NCBI RefSeq assembly: GCF_016464425.1
Contig: NZ_JADDKQ010000009.1
Span: 267,201-331,200 of the forward strand
DNA from: Actinotalea solisilvae
GTDB taxonomy: Bacteria; Actinomycetota; Actinomycetes; Actinomycetales; Cellulomonadaceae
Direction: 5' to 3'
Length of the DNA stretch: 64,000 bases
Below are positions 17,209-26,636 of the stretch, piece after piece. Each line of letters opens with the position of its first letter. Position 1 is the first letter of the stretch. Made by a program: the position numbers and the translations under genes. The notes beneath the pieces were generated by a model, which was given only the letters and a program-made list of their open reading frames with translations, did not search any database and had not been told where the DNA came from.

Positions 17209-18791
17209 CGGGCGCTCCCCTCTGCGGCGACGGCCGCCTGGGTCGTGGGCAGCTCGGGGGCGCGGTCGAGCAGCGGACCACCCCACCGGGCCTCGAGGAG
17301 CGCCTCGAGCGCGGCGCCCACGCGGTAGAGCCGCGCGTCCGCACGCGCCGGCGCGAGGACCTGGAAGCCCGCCGGCAGGCCGTCGTCGGACAGGCCGCTG
17401 GGCAGCGACATGCCGGGCACGCCCGCGAGGTTGGCGGGGATGGTCGCGACGTCGTTGAGGTACATGGCGAGCGGGTCGTCGAGCTTCTCGCCGAGGCGGA
17501 ACGCCGTGGTGGGCGCGGTCGGCGAGACGAGGACGTCGGCCTTCTCGAACGCCGCGGCGAAGTCGCGCTGGACGAGCGTGCGGACCTTCTGCGCGCTGCC
17601 GTAGTAGGCGTCGTAGTAGCCGGCCGAGAGCGCGTAGGTGCCCAGGATGATGCGGCGCTTGACCTCGTCGCCGAAGCCCTGGCCGCGGGTCGCGGCCATG
17701 ACGCGCTCGGCGGTCGGGTTGTCCTCGGGGACGACGCGCAGGCCGAAGCGCATGCCGTCGAACTTGGCGAGGTTGCTCGACGCCTCGCTGGGCAGGATGA
17801 GGTAGTACGCCGCGAGCGCGTACTCGAAGTGCGGGCACGACACCTCGACGATCTCGGCGCCGGCGCCGCGCAGCAGCTCGAGGGCCTCGTCGAACCGCGC
17901 GCGCACGCCCGGCTGGTAGCCCTCGCCGTTGAGCTCGGTGACGACGCCGACCCGCACGCCCGTGAGGTCGCCGGTGCGACCCTGCAGCGCGGACTCGACC
18001 AGCGGTCCGACGGGCTCGGGCAGCGACGTCGAGTCGCGGCGGTCGTGGCCGCCGATCACCTCGTGCAGGAGGGCCGAGTCGAGCACGGTGCGCGTCACGG
18101 GACCGGCCTGGTCGAGGCTGGAGGCGAGGGCGATGAGGCCGTAGCGCGAGACGCCGCCGTACGTCGGCTTGACGCCGACCGTGCCGGTCACGGCGGCGGG
18201 CTGGCGGATCGAGCCGCCCGTGTCCGTGCCGATCGCGAGCGGCGCCTCGAAACCGCCGACGGCAGCCGCGCTGCCGCCGCCCGAGCCGCCCGGGATGCGG
18301 TCGAGGTCCCACGGGTTGTGCGTGTTGCCGTAGGCCGAGTGCTCGGTCGACGAGCCCATGGCGAACTCGTCCATGTTCGTCTTGCCGAGGATCGGCAGGC
18401 CGGCGGCGCGCAGGCGCTCGACGAGCGTCGCGTCGTAGGGCGGGACCCAGCCCTCGAGGATGCGCGACCCCGCGGTCGTCGGCATGCCCCGGGTGACGAC
18501 GACGTCCTTGACGGCGACGGGCACGCCCGCGAGGGGGTGCAGGTCCTCGCCGGCGGCGCGGCGGGCGTCGACGTCGCGGGCCGTGGCGAGCGCCTCGTCG
18601 TGCGCGACGTGGAGGAAGGCGTGCAGCGCCGGCTCGACCGCGTCGATCCGGTCGAGGTGCGCCTGGGTGACCTCGACGCTCGTGACCGTGCCCGCGGCCA
18701 GGGCCTCGGCGAGCGCCGCGGCCGAGGAGCGCGTGAGGTCGGTGGAGCCGGCGGGCGTGCCGTCAGGTCCGGCCAGGTGGCGTCCTGCCAT
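17205..18791 (-). CDS. gatA: Aspartyl/glutamyl-tRNA amidotransferase subunit A
   Basis: 528 residues. Amidase-signature enzyme that hydrolyses glutamine and channels ammonia to GatB. The Ser-cisSer-Lys triad is visible: Lys in PVAVKDVV (about residue 93), Ser in [11 protein letters not shown] and the preceding [10 protein letters not shown] loop. The ATG at 18791 shares one base with the gatC stop (TGATG), so all three subunits are translationally coupled. A N-terminal extension of about 15 residues relative to many GatA proteins is seen. Confidence 0.98.
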   Translation of the reverse strand: MAGRHLAGPDGTPAGSTDLTRSSAAALAEALAAGTVTSVEVTQAHLDRIDAVEPALHAFLHVAHDEALATARDVDARRAAGEDLHPLAGVPVAVKDVVVTRGMPTTAGSRILEGWVPPYDATLVERLRAAGLPILGKTNMDEFAMGSSTEHSAYGNTHNPWDLDRIPGGSGGGSAAAVGGFEAPLAIGTDTGGSIRQPAAVTGTVGVKPTYGGVSRYGLIALASSLDQAGPVTRTVLDSALLHEVIGGHDRRDSTSLPEPVGPLVESALQGRTGDLTGVRVGVVTELNGEGYQPGVRARFDEALELLRGAGAEIVEVSCPHFEYALAAYYLILPSEASSNLAKFDGMRFGLRVVPEDNPTAERVMAATRGQGFGDEVKRRIILGTYALSAGYYDAYYGSAQKVRTLVQRDFAAAFEKADVLVSPTAPTTAFRLGEKLDDPLAMYLNDVATIPANLAGVPGMSLPSGLSDDGLPAGFQVLAPARADARLYRVGAALEALLEARWGGPLLDRAPELPTTQAAVAAEGSAR

Positions 18792-19087
18792 CAGTCCTCC
18801 TCCAGGATCTGCGGGACGGCGAAGCGGCCGCCCTCGGCCGACGGTGCACCGGCGAGCGCGTCGGCGACGGGCAGAGGCTGCTCGGGCACGTCCTCGCGGA
18901 ACACGTTGGTCAGCGGAAGGGGGTGGCTCGTCGCCGGCACGTCGGCGGTGGCGATCTCGCTCACCCGGGCGACCGACTCGACGATGACGTCGAGCTCGCC
19001 CGCGAGGCGCGTGAGCTCGGCGTCGGTCAGGTCGATCCGGGCGAGCCCCGCGAGGCGCGCGACCTCGTCGCGGTTGATGGTGGACAT
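18791..19087 (-). CDS. gatC: Aspartyl/glutamyl-tRNA amidotransferase subunit C
   Basis: 98 residues, the usual GatC length. [22 protein letters not shown] at the N-terminus and the [10 protein letters not shown] segment are family hallmarks; GatC wraps around GatA and stabilises the GatA-GatB interface. The ATG at 19087 is 7 bases downstream of TAGACT (19095-19100), with no Shine-Dalgarno, so the gatCAB mRNA is probably leaderless. It is transcribed divergently from the sensor kinase gene. Confidence 0.96.
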   Translation of the reverse strand: MSTINRDEVARLAGLARIDLTDAELTRLAGELDVIVESVARVSEIATADVPATSHPLPLTNVFREDVPEQPLPVADALAGAPSAEGGRFAVPQILEED

Positions 19088-19094
19088 GGCGGGG

Positions 19095-19100
19095 AGTCTA
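19095..19100 (-). promoter_or_regulatory. -10 element of gatCAB
   Basis: TAGACT on the minus strand, ending 7 bases before the gatC ATG. This predicts a leaderless transcript for the amidotransferase genes. Confidence 0.5.
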
Positions 19101-19259
19101 GACGGCTGTCCCCCAGCGCCCCGGGCGCGCCCACCCCCTGCTGAGCGGACCGCGCCGGTCGACGGGCTGTGGGGCGGGGCGGGTGGTGGGGGTGGCCCTA
19201 CCCTGGGTTCGCCGGGCTGCAGGATCGAGGCCGGACCGCCCGCTCGTGAGGATCGAGTC

Positions 19260-20579
19260 ATGACCGATCAGACCCTCTCCTCGACACTGCCCGCGGCACC
19301 GGTCCCGGTGCCCTCCCCGCCGCGCACCGGCGTCGGCGCCCTCGCGCGCCGCACCCTGCGCGACACGGCCTACCTGCTGCCCACGTTCCCGCTCGCCCTC
19401 GCGTCCTTCGTCGTCCTGGTCACCGGGCTGTCGCTCGCGGCCGGCCTGCTCGTCGTCGTGGGCGGCGTGCTCGTCGCGGTCGCGACGCTCTGGGCCGGCA
19501 CGGTGTTCGCCGCGATCGAGCGGACCCGCCTCGCGGCCCGCGGCACGACCCTCGCCCCGGTCGTCTACACGCGCCCCACGGGCGGCCTGCTGTCCCGGGC
19601 CCTCGCGACGCTCCGCGACCCGCGGCGCTGGGCGACGGTGCTGCACGGCATCGGCGCGCTCGCGCTCGCGACCGTCACCTGGTCCGTCGCGATCACGTGG
19701 TGGGCCGGCACGCTCGGCGGCCTCACGTTCTGGTTCTGGTCGCGGTGGCTGCCGCAGGACAACACGGGCCTCGTGGACCTGCTCCGCCTGCCCGTGAGCG
19801 AGTCCGTGCTCAACCTGGCCTTCGGCGTCGTCCTGCTCGTCACGATGCCCGCGGTGCTGCGCTGGTGCGCCGAGGCGCACGCCGCCTGGGCCCGCCTCCT
19901 GCTCACCGGCGCCTCGCGGGCCGCGCTCGCCGCCCAGGTGCAGGACCTCACCGAGCGTCGCTCGGCCGCGGCCGCCGCCGAGGCGCAGTCGCTGCGCCGC
20001 CTCGAGCGCGACATCCACGACGGCCCGCAGCAGCGCCTGGTCCGGCTCGCGATGGACCTGTCGGTCGCCGAGCGCCGGCTCGCCGACGACCCCGACGCGG
20101 CCCGGGCGCTGCTCGGCGAGGCGCGCACGCAGGCGGCCGAGACGCTGGCCGAGCTGCGCGCCCTCTCGCGGGGCATCGCGCCGCCCGTGCTGGCCGACCG
20201 CGGCCTGGCCGCCGCCGTCAGCGCCGTCGCGGCGCGCGCGACCATGACGACCTCGGTCGACGTCGCTCTGCCCGACGGCGCACGGCCCGCCGAGCCGGTC
20301 GAGAACGCCGCCTACTTCGTGGTCACCGAGGCCCTCGCCAACGTCGCCAAGCACGCCGAGGCGACGCGCGCGCACGTCGCGGTGACGACCGAGGCGCGGG
20401 ACGACGGTCGGGTGATGCTCGTGCAGGTGACCGACGACGGCGTCGGCGGCGCGGCGCTCGCCAAGGGGCACGGCCTCGCCGGGCTCGCCGACCGCGTCGA
20501 GGGCCTCGGCGGGCACCTCTCGGTCGAGAGCCCGGACGGCGGGCCCACGGTCGTGACCGCCACGCTCCCGTGGTCCTGA
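19260..20579 (+). CDS. NarL-type sensor histidine kinase with membrane sensor domain
   Basis: 439 residues. A sensor region with hydrophobic helices (about 40-85 and 125-200) precedes a HisKA_3 dimerisation domain whose phospho-acceptor is H253 in RLERDIHDGPQQR. The C-terminal HATPase_c domain has N-box NAAYFVVTEALANVAKHA and G-box VTDDGVGGA. It should autophosphorylate in response to an envelope or membrane signal and pass phosphate to the response regulator encoded 110 bases downstream. The ATG at 19260 has a GAGGA site 7 bases upstream. The signal is unknown; such kinases without a large extracellular loop often sense membrane stress. Confidence 0.92.
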   Translation: MTDQTLSSTLPAAPVPVPSPPRTGVGALARRTLRDTAYLLPTFPLALASFVVLVTGLSLAAGLLVVVGGVLVAVATLWAGTVFAAIERTRLAARGTTLAPVVYTRPTGGLLSRALATLRDPRRWATVLHGIGALALATVTWSVAITWWAGTLGGLTFWFWSRWLPQDNTGLVDLLRLPVSESVLNLAFGVVLLVTMPAVLRWCAEAHAAWARLLLTGASRAALAAQVQDLTERRSAAAAAEAQSLRRLERDIHDGPQQRLVRLAMDLSVAERRLADDPDAARALLGEARTQAAETLAELRALSRGIAPPVLADRGLAAAVSAVAARATMTTSVDVALPDGARPAEPVENAAYFVVTEALANVAKHAEATRAHVAVTTEARDDGRVMLVQVTDDGVGGAALAKGHGLAGLADRVEGLGGHLSVESPDGGPTVVTATLPWS

Positions 20580-20689
20580 CCCTCGAGGCGCCCCGCACGG
20601 CGTCCCCGCAGGACGTCGATCGGCACGACCGGGAGCCGGCGCGTGGGCACGCGCCGGCTCCCGGCGCGCGGACCGGCACACTGGCGCCC

Positions 20690-21340
20690 ATGCGCATCGT
20701 GCTCGCCGAGGACTCCGTGCTGCTCCGCGAGGGGCTCGTCCGTCTGCTGCGGGAGGCGGGCCACGAGATCCTCGCCGCCGTCGACCACGCGGACGCGGTC
20801 GTGCCCGCGGTCCTCGAGCACCGGCCGGACGTCGCCGTGCTCGACGTCCGGATGCCGCCGACGTTCTCCGACGACGGCCTCCGCGCGGCGGTCGCTGCCC
20901 GCGCCGCGGTGCCCGGGCTCGGCGTCCTCGTCCTCTCGCAGTACGTCGAGGAGTCGTACGCGCGCGACCTGCTCGCCGACGGCCGCGGCGGGGTGGGCTA
21001 CCTGCTCAAGGACCGCGTCCAGGACCTCGACGCGCTCGAGGACGCGCTGACCCGCGTCGCGGCCGGCGGCACCGTGCTCGACCCGGACGTCGTCGCGCAG
21101 CTGCTCGTCACGCGCCGCGCCGACCCCGTCGACGCGCTCACGCCGCGGGAGCGGGACGTGCTCGGCCTCATGGCCGAGGGCCGCTCGAACGCGGCGATCG
21201 CCCAGCGCCTCGTCGTCACGGCGGGTGCGGTGGAGAAGCACGTCGCCAACGTCATGGCCAAGCTCGACCTCGCGCCCGCGGACGAGGACAACCGCCGCGT
21301 GCTCGCCGTCCTCGCCTGGCTCCGCGAGCCCCGCCCCTGA
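20690..21340 (+). CDS. NarL/LuxR-family response regulator
   Basis: 216 residues. Receiver domain (1-120) with acidic pocket E7/D8, phospho-acceptor D52 in VAVLDVRMPP and K in YLLKDRV; LuxR helix-turn-helix (about 148-210) with LTPRERDVLGLMAEGRSNAAIAQRL. Partner of the preceding sensor kinase. Between them lie 110 bases, and CACACT (20677-20682) sits 7 bases before the ATG, so the regulator may also be made from its own leaderless transcript. Targets are not identifiable from this window. Confidence 0.93.
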   Translation: MRIVLAEDSVLLREGLVRLLREAGHEILAAVDHADAVVPAVLEHRPDVAVLDVRMPPTFSDDGLRAAVAARAAVPGLGVLVLSQYVEESYARDLLADGRGGVGYLLKDRVQDLDALEDALTRVAAGGTVLDPDVVAQLLVTRRADPVDALTPRERDVLGLMAEGRSNAAIAQRLVVTAGAVEKHVANVMAKLDLAPADEDNRRVLAVLAWLREPRP

Positions 21341-21350
21341 ACCGGCCGGG

Positions 21351-21779
21351 TCAGGCGTCGACGTCGTGGAGGGCGTGGCGGACCAGCGCCAGGACCGCGA
21401 CACCGTAGGCGTCGGCCGCCGTCGCGCCCTCGAACGTCGTCTCCCCCGCCACCGGCGCCGTGGTCACGCGGAAGGTCTCGCGGTCGCCGTCGGGGCCCTC
21501 GAGGGCGCGGAACGTCGCGCCGAGCAGCTCGCGCAGCTGGTCCTCGCGCGGCATCCAGAGCGCGTCCTCCTGAGCGACGGAGTCCAGGGCCCACTCGGTC
21601 GTGCCGTTGAACCCGAGGATCGTGCCCGTCGGGTACTCGCGCGCCTCGATCGTCATCTCGCTCAGCGTGAAGAGCTCGTCCTCGAGGCCGGCCTGCGGGA
21701 TGACGAAGCGGTCGCCCGCCGCGGGCCGCCATCGCAGGCCGGCGTCGCGCAGGTCGGCGGCGAGGTGCTGGGAGATCAT
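21351..21779 (-). CDS. Conserved hypothetical protein
   Basis: 142 residues, acidic, no signal or membrane segment. It begins MISQHLAADLRDAGLRW and contains TLSEMTIEAREYPTGTILGFNGTTEWALDSV; this family is seen in actinobacteria and is sometimes labelled a pilus assembly (CpaE-like) protein, but I see no Walker/MinD motif to support that. The ATG at 21779 is preceded by GAGGAT six bases upstream, which could act as ribosome site or -10. It converges with the response regulator gene, 10 bases apart. Function unknown. Confidence 0.7.
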   Translation of the reverse strand: MISQHLAADLRDAGLRWRPAAGDRFVIPQAGLEDELFTLSEMTIEAREYPTGTILGFNGTTEWALDSVAQEDALWMPREDQLRELLGATFRALEGPDGDRETFRVTTAPVAGETTFEGATAADAYGVAVLALVRHALHDVDA

Positions 21780-21862
21780 GCGCCCATCCTCCCCCGCCGC
21801 CCGCGGCCCGGCGCGCCCAGGACGACGGGGACGCGCCGGACCGGGCCGGGCCGGGCCGGGCG

Positions 21863-22867
<1,005 letters not shown>

Positions 22868-22870
22868 GCG

Positions 22871-24130
22871 TCAGCTCTCCCTCGTGCCGGTCGTGACGAC
22901 CTGCGGGTTCGGTGCGGTGCTCCCGGGCGGCGCGTCGGGCGACGCGCCGGTGGTGACGGCGGTCCAGCGGCTCTCGTCGCCCGCGCTGCGCTCGACGGCG
23001 TCGAGCACGCGCTGGACCTGCAGGCCGTCCGCGAACGACGGCGTCGGCTGCTCCCCGGCGCCGAGCGCGCGGACGAGGTCGACGACCTGGTGGACGAAAC
23101 CGTGCTCGTAGCCGAGCCCGTGACCGGCGGGCCACCAGGCGGAGACGTACGGGTGCTCGGGCTCGGTGACGACGATGCGGCGGAAGCCCGCGACGCGCGG
23201 GTCCTCCGTCGCGTCGAAGAGGTGCAGGACGTTCATGTCCTCGAAGTCGAAGGCGAGGGACCCGAGCGAGCCGTTGATCTCGATCCGGATCGCGTTCTTC
23301 CGGCCCCACGCGAACCGCGTCGCCTCGAAGGAGCCGACGGCGCCGCCCTCGAACCGGGCGAGGAAGAGGGCGGCGTCGTCCACGGTGACCGGTCCCGTGC
23401 CCGACCCGGCGGCGCCGTGGAGGCCCGAGAACTCGGCGGCCAGCGGACGCTCGGTGACGAACGTCTCGAGGAGGCCGCCGACCCCCGTGATCCGCTCGCC
23501 GGTGATGAACTGCGTGAGGTCGACGATGTGCGCGCCGATGTCCCCGAGCGCGCCGGAGCCGGCGGCAGCCTTGTCGAGCCGCCAGGACAGGGGTGCCTGC
23601 GGGTCGGCGATCCAGTCCTGGAGGTACTGGGCGCGCACGTGGCGGACCGTGCCCAGGCGCCCTTCCGCGACGAGCTCCCGCGCGAGGGCGACGGCGGGCA
23701 CCCGCCGGTAGGTGAACCCGACCATCGCCCGCACGCCGCGGGCGGCGGCGGTGTCGGCGGCCCGGACCATCTCCTCCGCCTCGGCGACCGAGTTGGCGAG
23801 CGGCTTCTCGCACAGGACGTGCTTGCCGGCCTCGAGCGCGGCGATCGCGATCTCGGCGTGCGTGTCGCCCGGGGTGCAGACGTCGACGAGGTCGACGTCG
23901 TCGCGGCGCAGGACCGCGCGCCAGTCGGTCTCGACGGACGCCCAGCCCAGCCGCCGCGCCGCCGCCTCCACCGCGGGCCGCGTCCGGCCGGCGACCACGG
24001 TCATCTCCGGGGTCAGCGGCAGGTCGAAGAAGCGTGGCGCCACGCGCCAGGCCTGGGAGTGGGCCGCGCCCATGAACGCGTACCCGATCATCCCCACGCC
24101 CAGCCGTCCGGGCGCCTCGTGCTGCTCCAT
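22871..24130 (-). CDS. Gfo/Idh/MocA family sugar oxidoreductase
   Basis: 419 residues. N-terminal Rossmann domain (LGVGMIGYAFMGAAHSQAW, 10-28), conserved catalytic CEKPLANS with K109-P110, and the DIGAHIVDL motif with D197/H201 of inositol dehydrogenase-type active sites; C-terminal alpha/beta substrate domain ends near 400. These enzymes oxidise a sugar or inositol hydroxyl with NAD(P), frequently at C3 of a glycoside (ThuB, YcjS). The ATG at 24130 was chosen for its GGAG site 6 bases upstream; a GTG at 24142 is an alternative. It leads a two-gene unit with the TIM-barrel isomerase, downstream of a sugar importer. Confidence 0.9.
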   Translation of the reverse strand: MEQHEAPGRLGVGMIGYAFMGAAHSQAWRVAPRFFDLPLTPEMTVVAGRTRPAVEAAARRLGWASVETDWRAVLRRDDVDLVDVCTPGDTHAEIAIAALEAGKHVLCEKPLANSVAEAEEMVRAADTAAARGVRAMVGFTYRRVPAVALARELVAEGRLGTVRHVRAQYLQDWIADPQAPLSWRLDKAAAGSGALGDIGAHIVDLTQFITGERITGVGGLLETFVTERPLAAEFSGLHGAAGSGTGPVTVDDAALFLARFEGGAVGSFEATRFAWGRKNAIRIEINGSLGSLAFDFEDMNVLHLFDATEDPRVAGFRRIVVTEPEHPYVSAWWPAGHGLGYEHGFVHQVVDLVRALGAGEQPTPSFADGLQVQRVLDAVERSAGDESRWTAVTTGASPDAPPGSTAPNPQVVTTGTRES

Positions 24131-24254
24131 CACCGTCTCCACTCTCCGTGCTCCTCGTCGTGCGCGTGGCGGGTCCCCGGGGCCCGGGTGGACCGCTGCC
24201 GACCGATGCCGGCGACCGTGCCGTCCCGCCGGACGCCGCGGGCGGCCCCGGCGG

Positions 24255-24286
24255 GGTGGCGGGCGCCCGGTCGGACGCCCGCCACC
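24255..24286 (-). terminator. 11-bp hairpin after the RbsB-type binding protein gene
   Basis: Inverted repeat GGTGGCGGGCG / CGCCCGCCACC with a 10-base loop, 11 bases past the binding-protein stop on the minus strand. It separates the importer genes from the oxidoreductase/isomerase pair. No U-tract. Confidence 0.55.
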
Positions 24287-24297
24287 TCACGCGCCGG

Positions 24298-25353
24298 TCA
24301 CTCGAAGGCGGTCGGCAGGTACTGCTCGACGTTGTCCGCCGTCACGACGGGGGCGAAGAGCTGGATGGTCCGCGGGACCTCGACCTCGACGAGGTCGCTG
24401 AGGGCCTTGTCCTGCACGATGAGCCGCGCCAGGCGGATGCCGTCCGCGGCCTGGGTCGAGGGGTAGATGACCGTCGCCTGCAGCACGGAGTCCCCGGCCT
24501 GGATGGACTCCATGACGCTCCGCGAGCCGGCCCCGCCGACCATGATGAACTCGTCGCGCCCGGCCTCCTCGATCGCGGCCAGGACGCCGACGCCCTGGTC
24601 GTCGTCGTGGTTCCACAGCGCGTCGATCTGCGGCGCCGCCTGGAGCAGGTTGGCCGCGGCCGACTGGCCGCCCTGGACGGTGAAGTCCGCGGCGACGCGG
24701 TTGTCGACGTCGAGCCCGCAGTCGGACAGCGCGTCCTCGAAGCCGCGGCTGCGGTCCTGCGTGAGCGGGAGCGAGTCGATGCCCGCGATCTCCGCGACGA
24801 CCGCGTCCTCGTTGCCGCCGAGCTGCTCGCAGATGTACGTCCCGGCGCTGACGCCCATGCCGTAGTTGTCGCCGAGGATCGTCGTGCGGGCCGCGAACGG
24901 GCTCGAGAACTCGCGGTCGACGTTGATGACCGTGATCCCCTCCTCCATCGCGCGGGTCGCGACGTCGGTCAGCGCGGCGCCGTCGAACGGCAGCAGGACG
25001 ATGGCGTCGACACCGTCGTTGATGAACTGCTCGACCTGGCTGATCTGCAGGTTGACGTCGTTGGTGCCCTCGGCGACGAGGAGCTCGACGTCGTCGTACT
25101 TCTCCGCCTCGGCCCGGGCCGACGACGTGATCGCACCCATCCAGCCGTGGTCGGCGGCGGGTGCCGAGAAGCCGATCGTGACGGTGTCGCCCGAGTCGTC
25201 GTTCGCGGAGGTCGCGCCGTCCTCCTGCTCCTGCGACGTGTCCTCCTCCTCGGCGGGCGCGTTGGACGTGCAGCCCACGAGCAGCGTCAGGCCTGCGGCG
25301 ATGGCGCCGGCCTGGACGAGCCGGCGGCGGGGGCCGGAGCGGTGTGCGGACAT
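24298..25353 (-). CDS. RbsB-type sugar-binding lipoprotein
   Basis: 351 residues. Lipoprotein signal with lipobox LLVGC (Cys28), a Glu/Asp/Ser-rich linker (29-58), then a type-I periplasmic-binding fold (TIGFSAPAADHGWMGAITSSA; INVDREFSSPF; ALWNHDDDQGVGVLAAIEEAG). It delivers a sugar to the RbsC-like permease and RbsA-like ATPase encoded upstream. The ATG at 25353 has a strong AGGAGG site 6 bases upstream. It is the last gene of the importer unit, unusual for being 176 bases after the permease with a tandem repeat in the gap. Ligand unknown; context suggests a glycoside or polyol. Confidence 0.92.
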   Translation of the reverse strand: MSAHRSGPRRRLVQAGAIAAGLTLLVGCTSNAPAEEEDTSQEQEDGATSANDDSGDTVTIGFSAPAADHGWMGAITSSARAEAEKYDDVELLVAEGTNDVNLQISQVEQFINDGVDAIVLLPFDGAALTDVATRAMEEGITVINVDREFSSPFAARTTILGDNYGMGVSAGTYICEQLGGNEDAVVAEIAGIDSLPLTQDRSRGFEDALSDCGLDVDNRVAADFTVQGGQSAAANLLQAAPQIDALWNHDDDQGVGVLAAIEEAGRDEFIMVGGAGSRSVMESIQAGDSVLQATVIYPSTQAADGIRLARLIVQDKALSDLVEVEVPRTIQLFAPVVTADNVEQYLPTAFE

Positions 25354-25380
25354 CGGTGTCCTCCTCGGACGGTCGGGTGG

Positions 25381-25420
25381 TGCAGGTGCGTGCAGGTGCG
25401 AGCAGGTGCGAGCAGGTGCG
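25381..25420. repeat. Four tandem 10-bp repeats between permease and binding-protein genes
   Basis: Consecutive units TGCAGGTGCG, TGCAGGTGCG, AGCAGGTGCG, AGCAGGTGCG, just upstream of the binding-protein ribosome site. On the mRNA these read CGCACCTGCW. The period of 10 is close to one helical turn, so it could be a protein-binding array, an mRNA element or slipped-strand repeat; copy number may vary between strains. Confidence 0.8.
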
Positions 25421-25529
25421 AGCTCTGCGGTGCGTGGACGTGGACAGGGACAGGACGGCTCGGCCGGGGGGCCGGGCCGGGTGTGCGGGCCGCGTCCCGG
25501 CCGCCGGCGGGCGGCGCGGGGGTGCGCGG

Positions 25530-26636
25530 TCAGGCGCCGCGGGAGCGCGCGGCGAGGCGCTGCTGGAGCAGCACGGCGACCACGATGATCACGCCCTTGG
25601 CGACGGACTGGGCCGACGTCGACAGGTTGTTGATGATGAAGACGTTGGTGAGCGTGGAGAAGAGGACGACGCCGAGGACGGTGCCGATGATCGTGCCGCG
25701 GCCGCCGGCGAGGAGCGTGCCGCCGACGACGACGGCCGCGATGGCGTCGAGCTCGTAGAGCATGCCGTGCGTCGAGGAGCCCGAGCCGGTGCGCCCGAGC
25801 ATCATCACCGCGGCGATGCCGGCCGTCAGGCCCGCGAGCGCGTAGAGGTACATGGTGTGCCGGCGGACCTTGATGCCGGCGAGGCGGGCCGCCTCGGGGT
25901 TGCCGCCGACGGCGAGCGTCCGCCGGCCGAAGGTGGTCCGGTTGAGCAGGAACCACCCGGCGACGGCGACGAGCACGAAGACCCAGACGATCTTCGGGAT
26001 GCCGACGACGTCGCCGCGGACCGCGTCGAGGAACGCGTCGACGTCGACGATCTGCGTCTGGCGGTTGGCGATCATCTCTGCGAGACCGCGCGCCGCGACC
26101 ATCATGGCGAGGGTCGCGATGAAGGCCACCACCTTGCCGTAGGCGATGAGCACGCCGTTGACGAGGCCGCACACGGTGCCCACCGCCAGGGCGGTGAGGA
26201 CCATGACGACCCAGTGGACGTCCTCGGCCATCGTCTGGGTCGCGACGGTCGAGGCCCACACGCTCGCGAGCCCGAGGACGGACCCGACCGACAGGTCGAT
26301 GCCACCCCCGGTGATGACGAACGTCATGCCGATGCTCAGGACGCCGATGATCGCCGCGAGGCGCAGGATCGTCATGACGTTGTCGAGGCTCGCGAAGCGG
26401 TCCCCGCCCGTGACGACGCCGACGACGCACAGGAGCACGAGCGCGACGACGAGCCCGAGGTTGCGGCCCACGCCGCCGTGCAGAAGGCCGCCCGCGCGTC
26501 CGCCGGTGCCGGCCGCCGCGGACGCGACGGTGCGGTGCCCGGCGTCGTCGGCGGTGCGCGCGAGGGGCGTGCGGCCGTCGGGGTCCGGCGGCACGCTGCC
26601 GCCGGTGGCCAACGAGGGTGGCAGGGACTCGCTCAC
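25530..26636 (-). CDS. RbsC-type sugar ABC transporter permease
   Basis: 368 residues. A hydrophilic Pro/Gly-rich N-terminus (1-55) precedes 8-10 membrane helices of the RbsC/BPD_transp_2 family, with GMTFVITGGGIDLSVGSVLGL (about 100-120) and the conserved NPEAARLAGIKV loop. It forms the channel of a CUT2 importer with the ATPase and lipoprotein. The GTG at 26636 overlaps the ATPase stop as GTGA, so the two are coupled. Similar importers carry ribose, xylose, inositol or glycosides. Confidence 0.92.
   Translation of the reverse strand: MSESLPPSLATGGSVPPDPDGRTPLARTADDAGHRTVASAAAGTGGRAGGLLHGGVGRNLGLVVALVLLCVVGVVTGGDRFASLDNVMTILRLAAIIGVLSIGMTFVITGGGIDLSVGSVLGLASVWASTVATQTMAEDVHWVVMVLTALAVGTVCGLVNGVLIAYGKVVAFIATLAMMVAARGLAEMIANRQTQIVDVDAFLDAVRGDVVGIPKIVWVFVLVAVAGWFLLNRTTFGRRTLAVGGNPEAARLAGIKVRRHTMYLYALAGLTAGIAAVMMLGRTGSGSSTHGMLYELDAIAAVVVGGTLLAGGRGTIIGTVLGVVLFSTLTNVFIINNLSTSAQSVAKGVIIVVAVLLQQRLAARSRGA

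Noticed and set aside
21351..21779. Annotation as pilus assembly protein CpaE
   Set aside because: No receiver or MinD-type ATPase motif and no pilus genes in the neighbourhood; left as a conserved hypothetical.
25381..25420. Tandem decamer repeat considered as a CRISPR remnant
   Set aside because: Units are 10 bases, contiguous and without spacers, and no cas gene is nearby.
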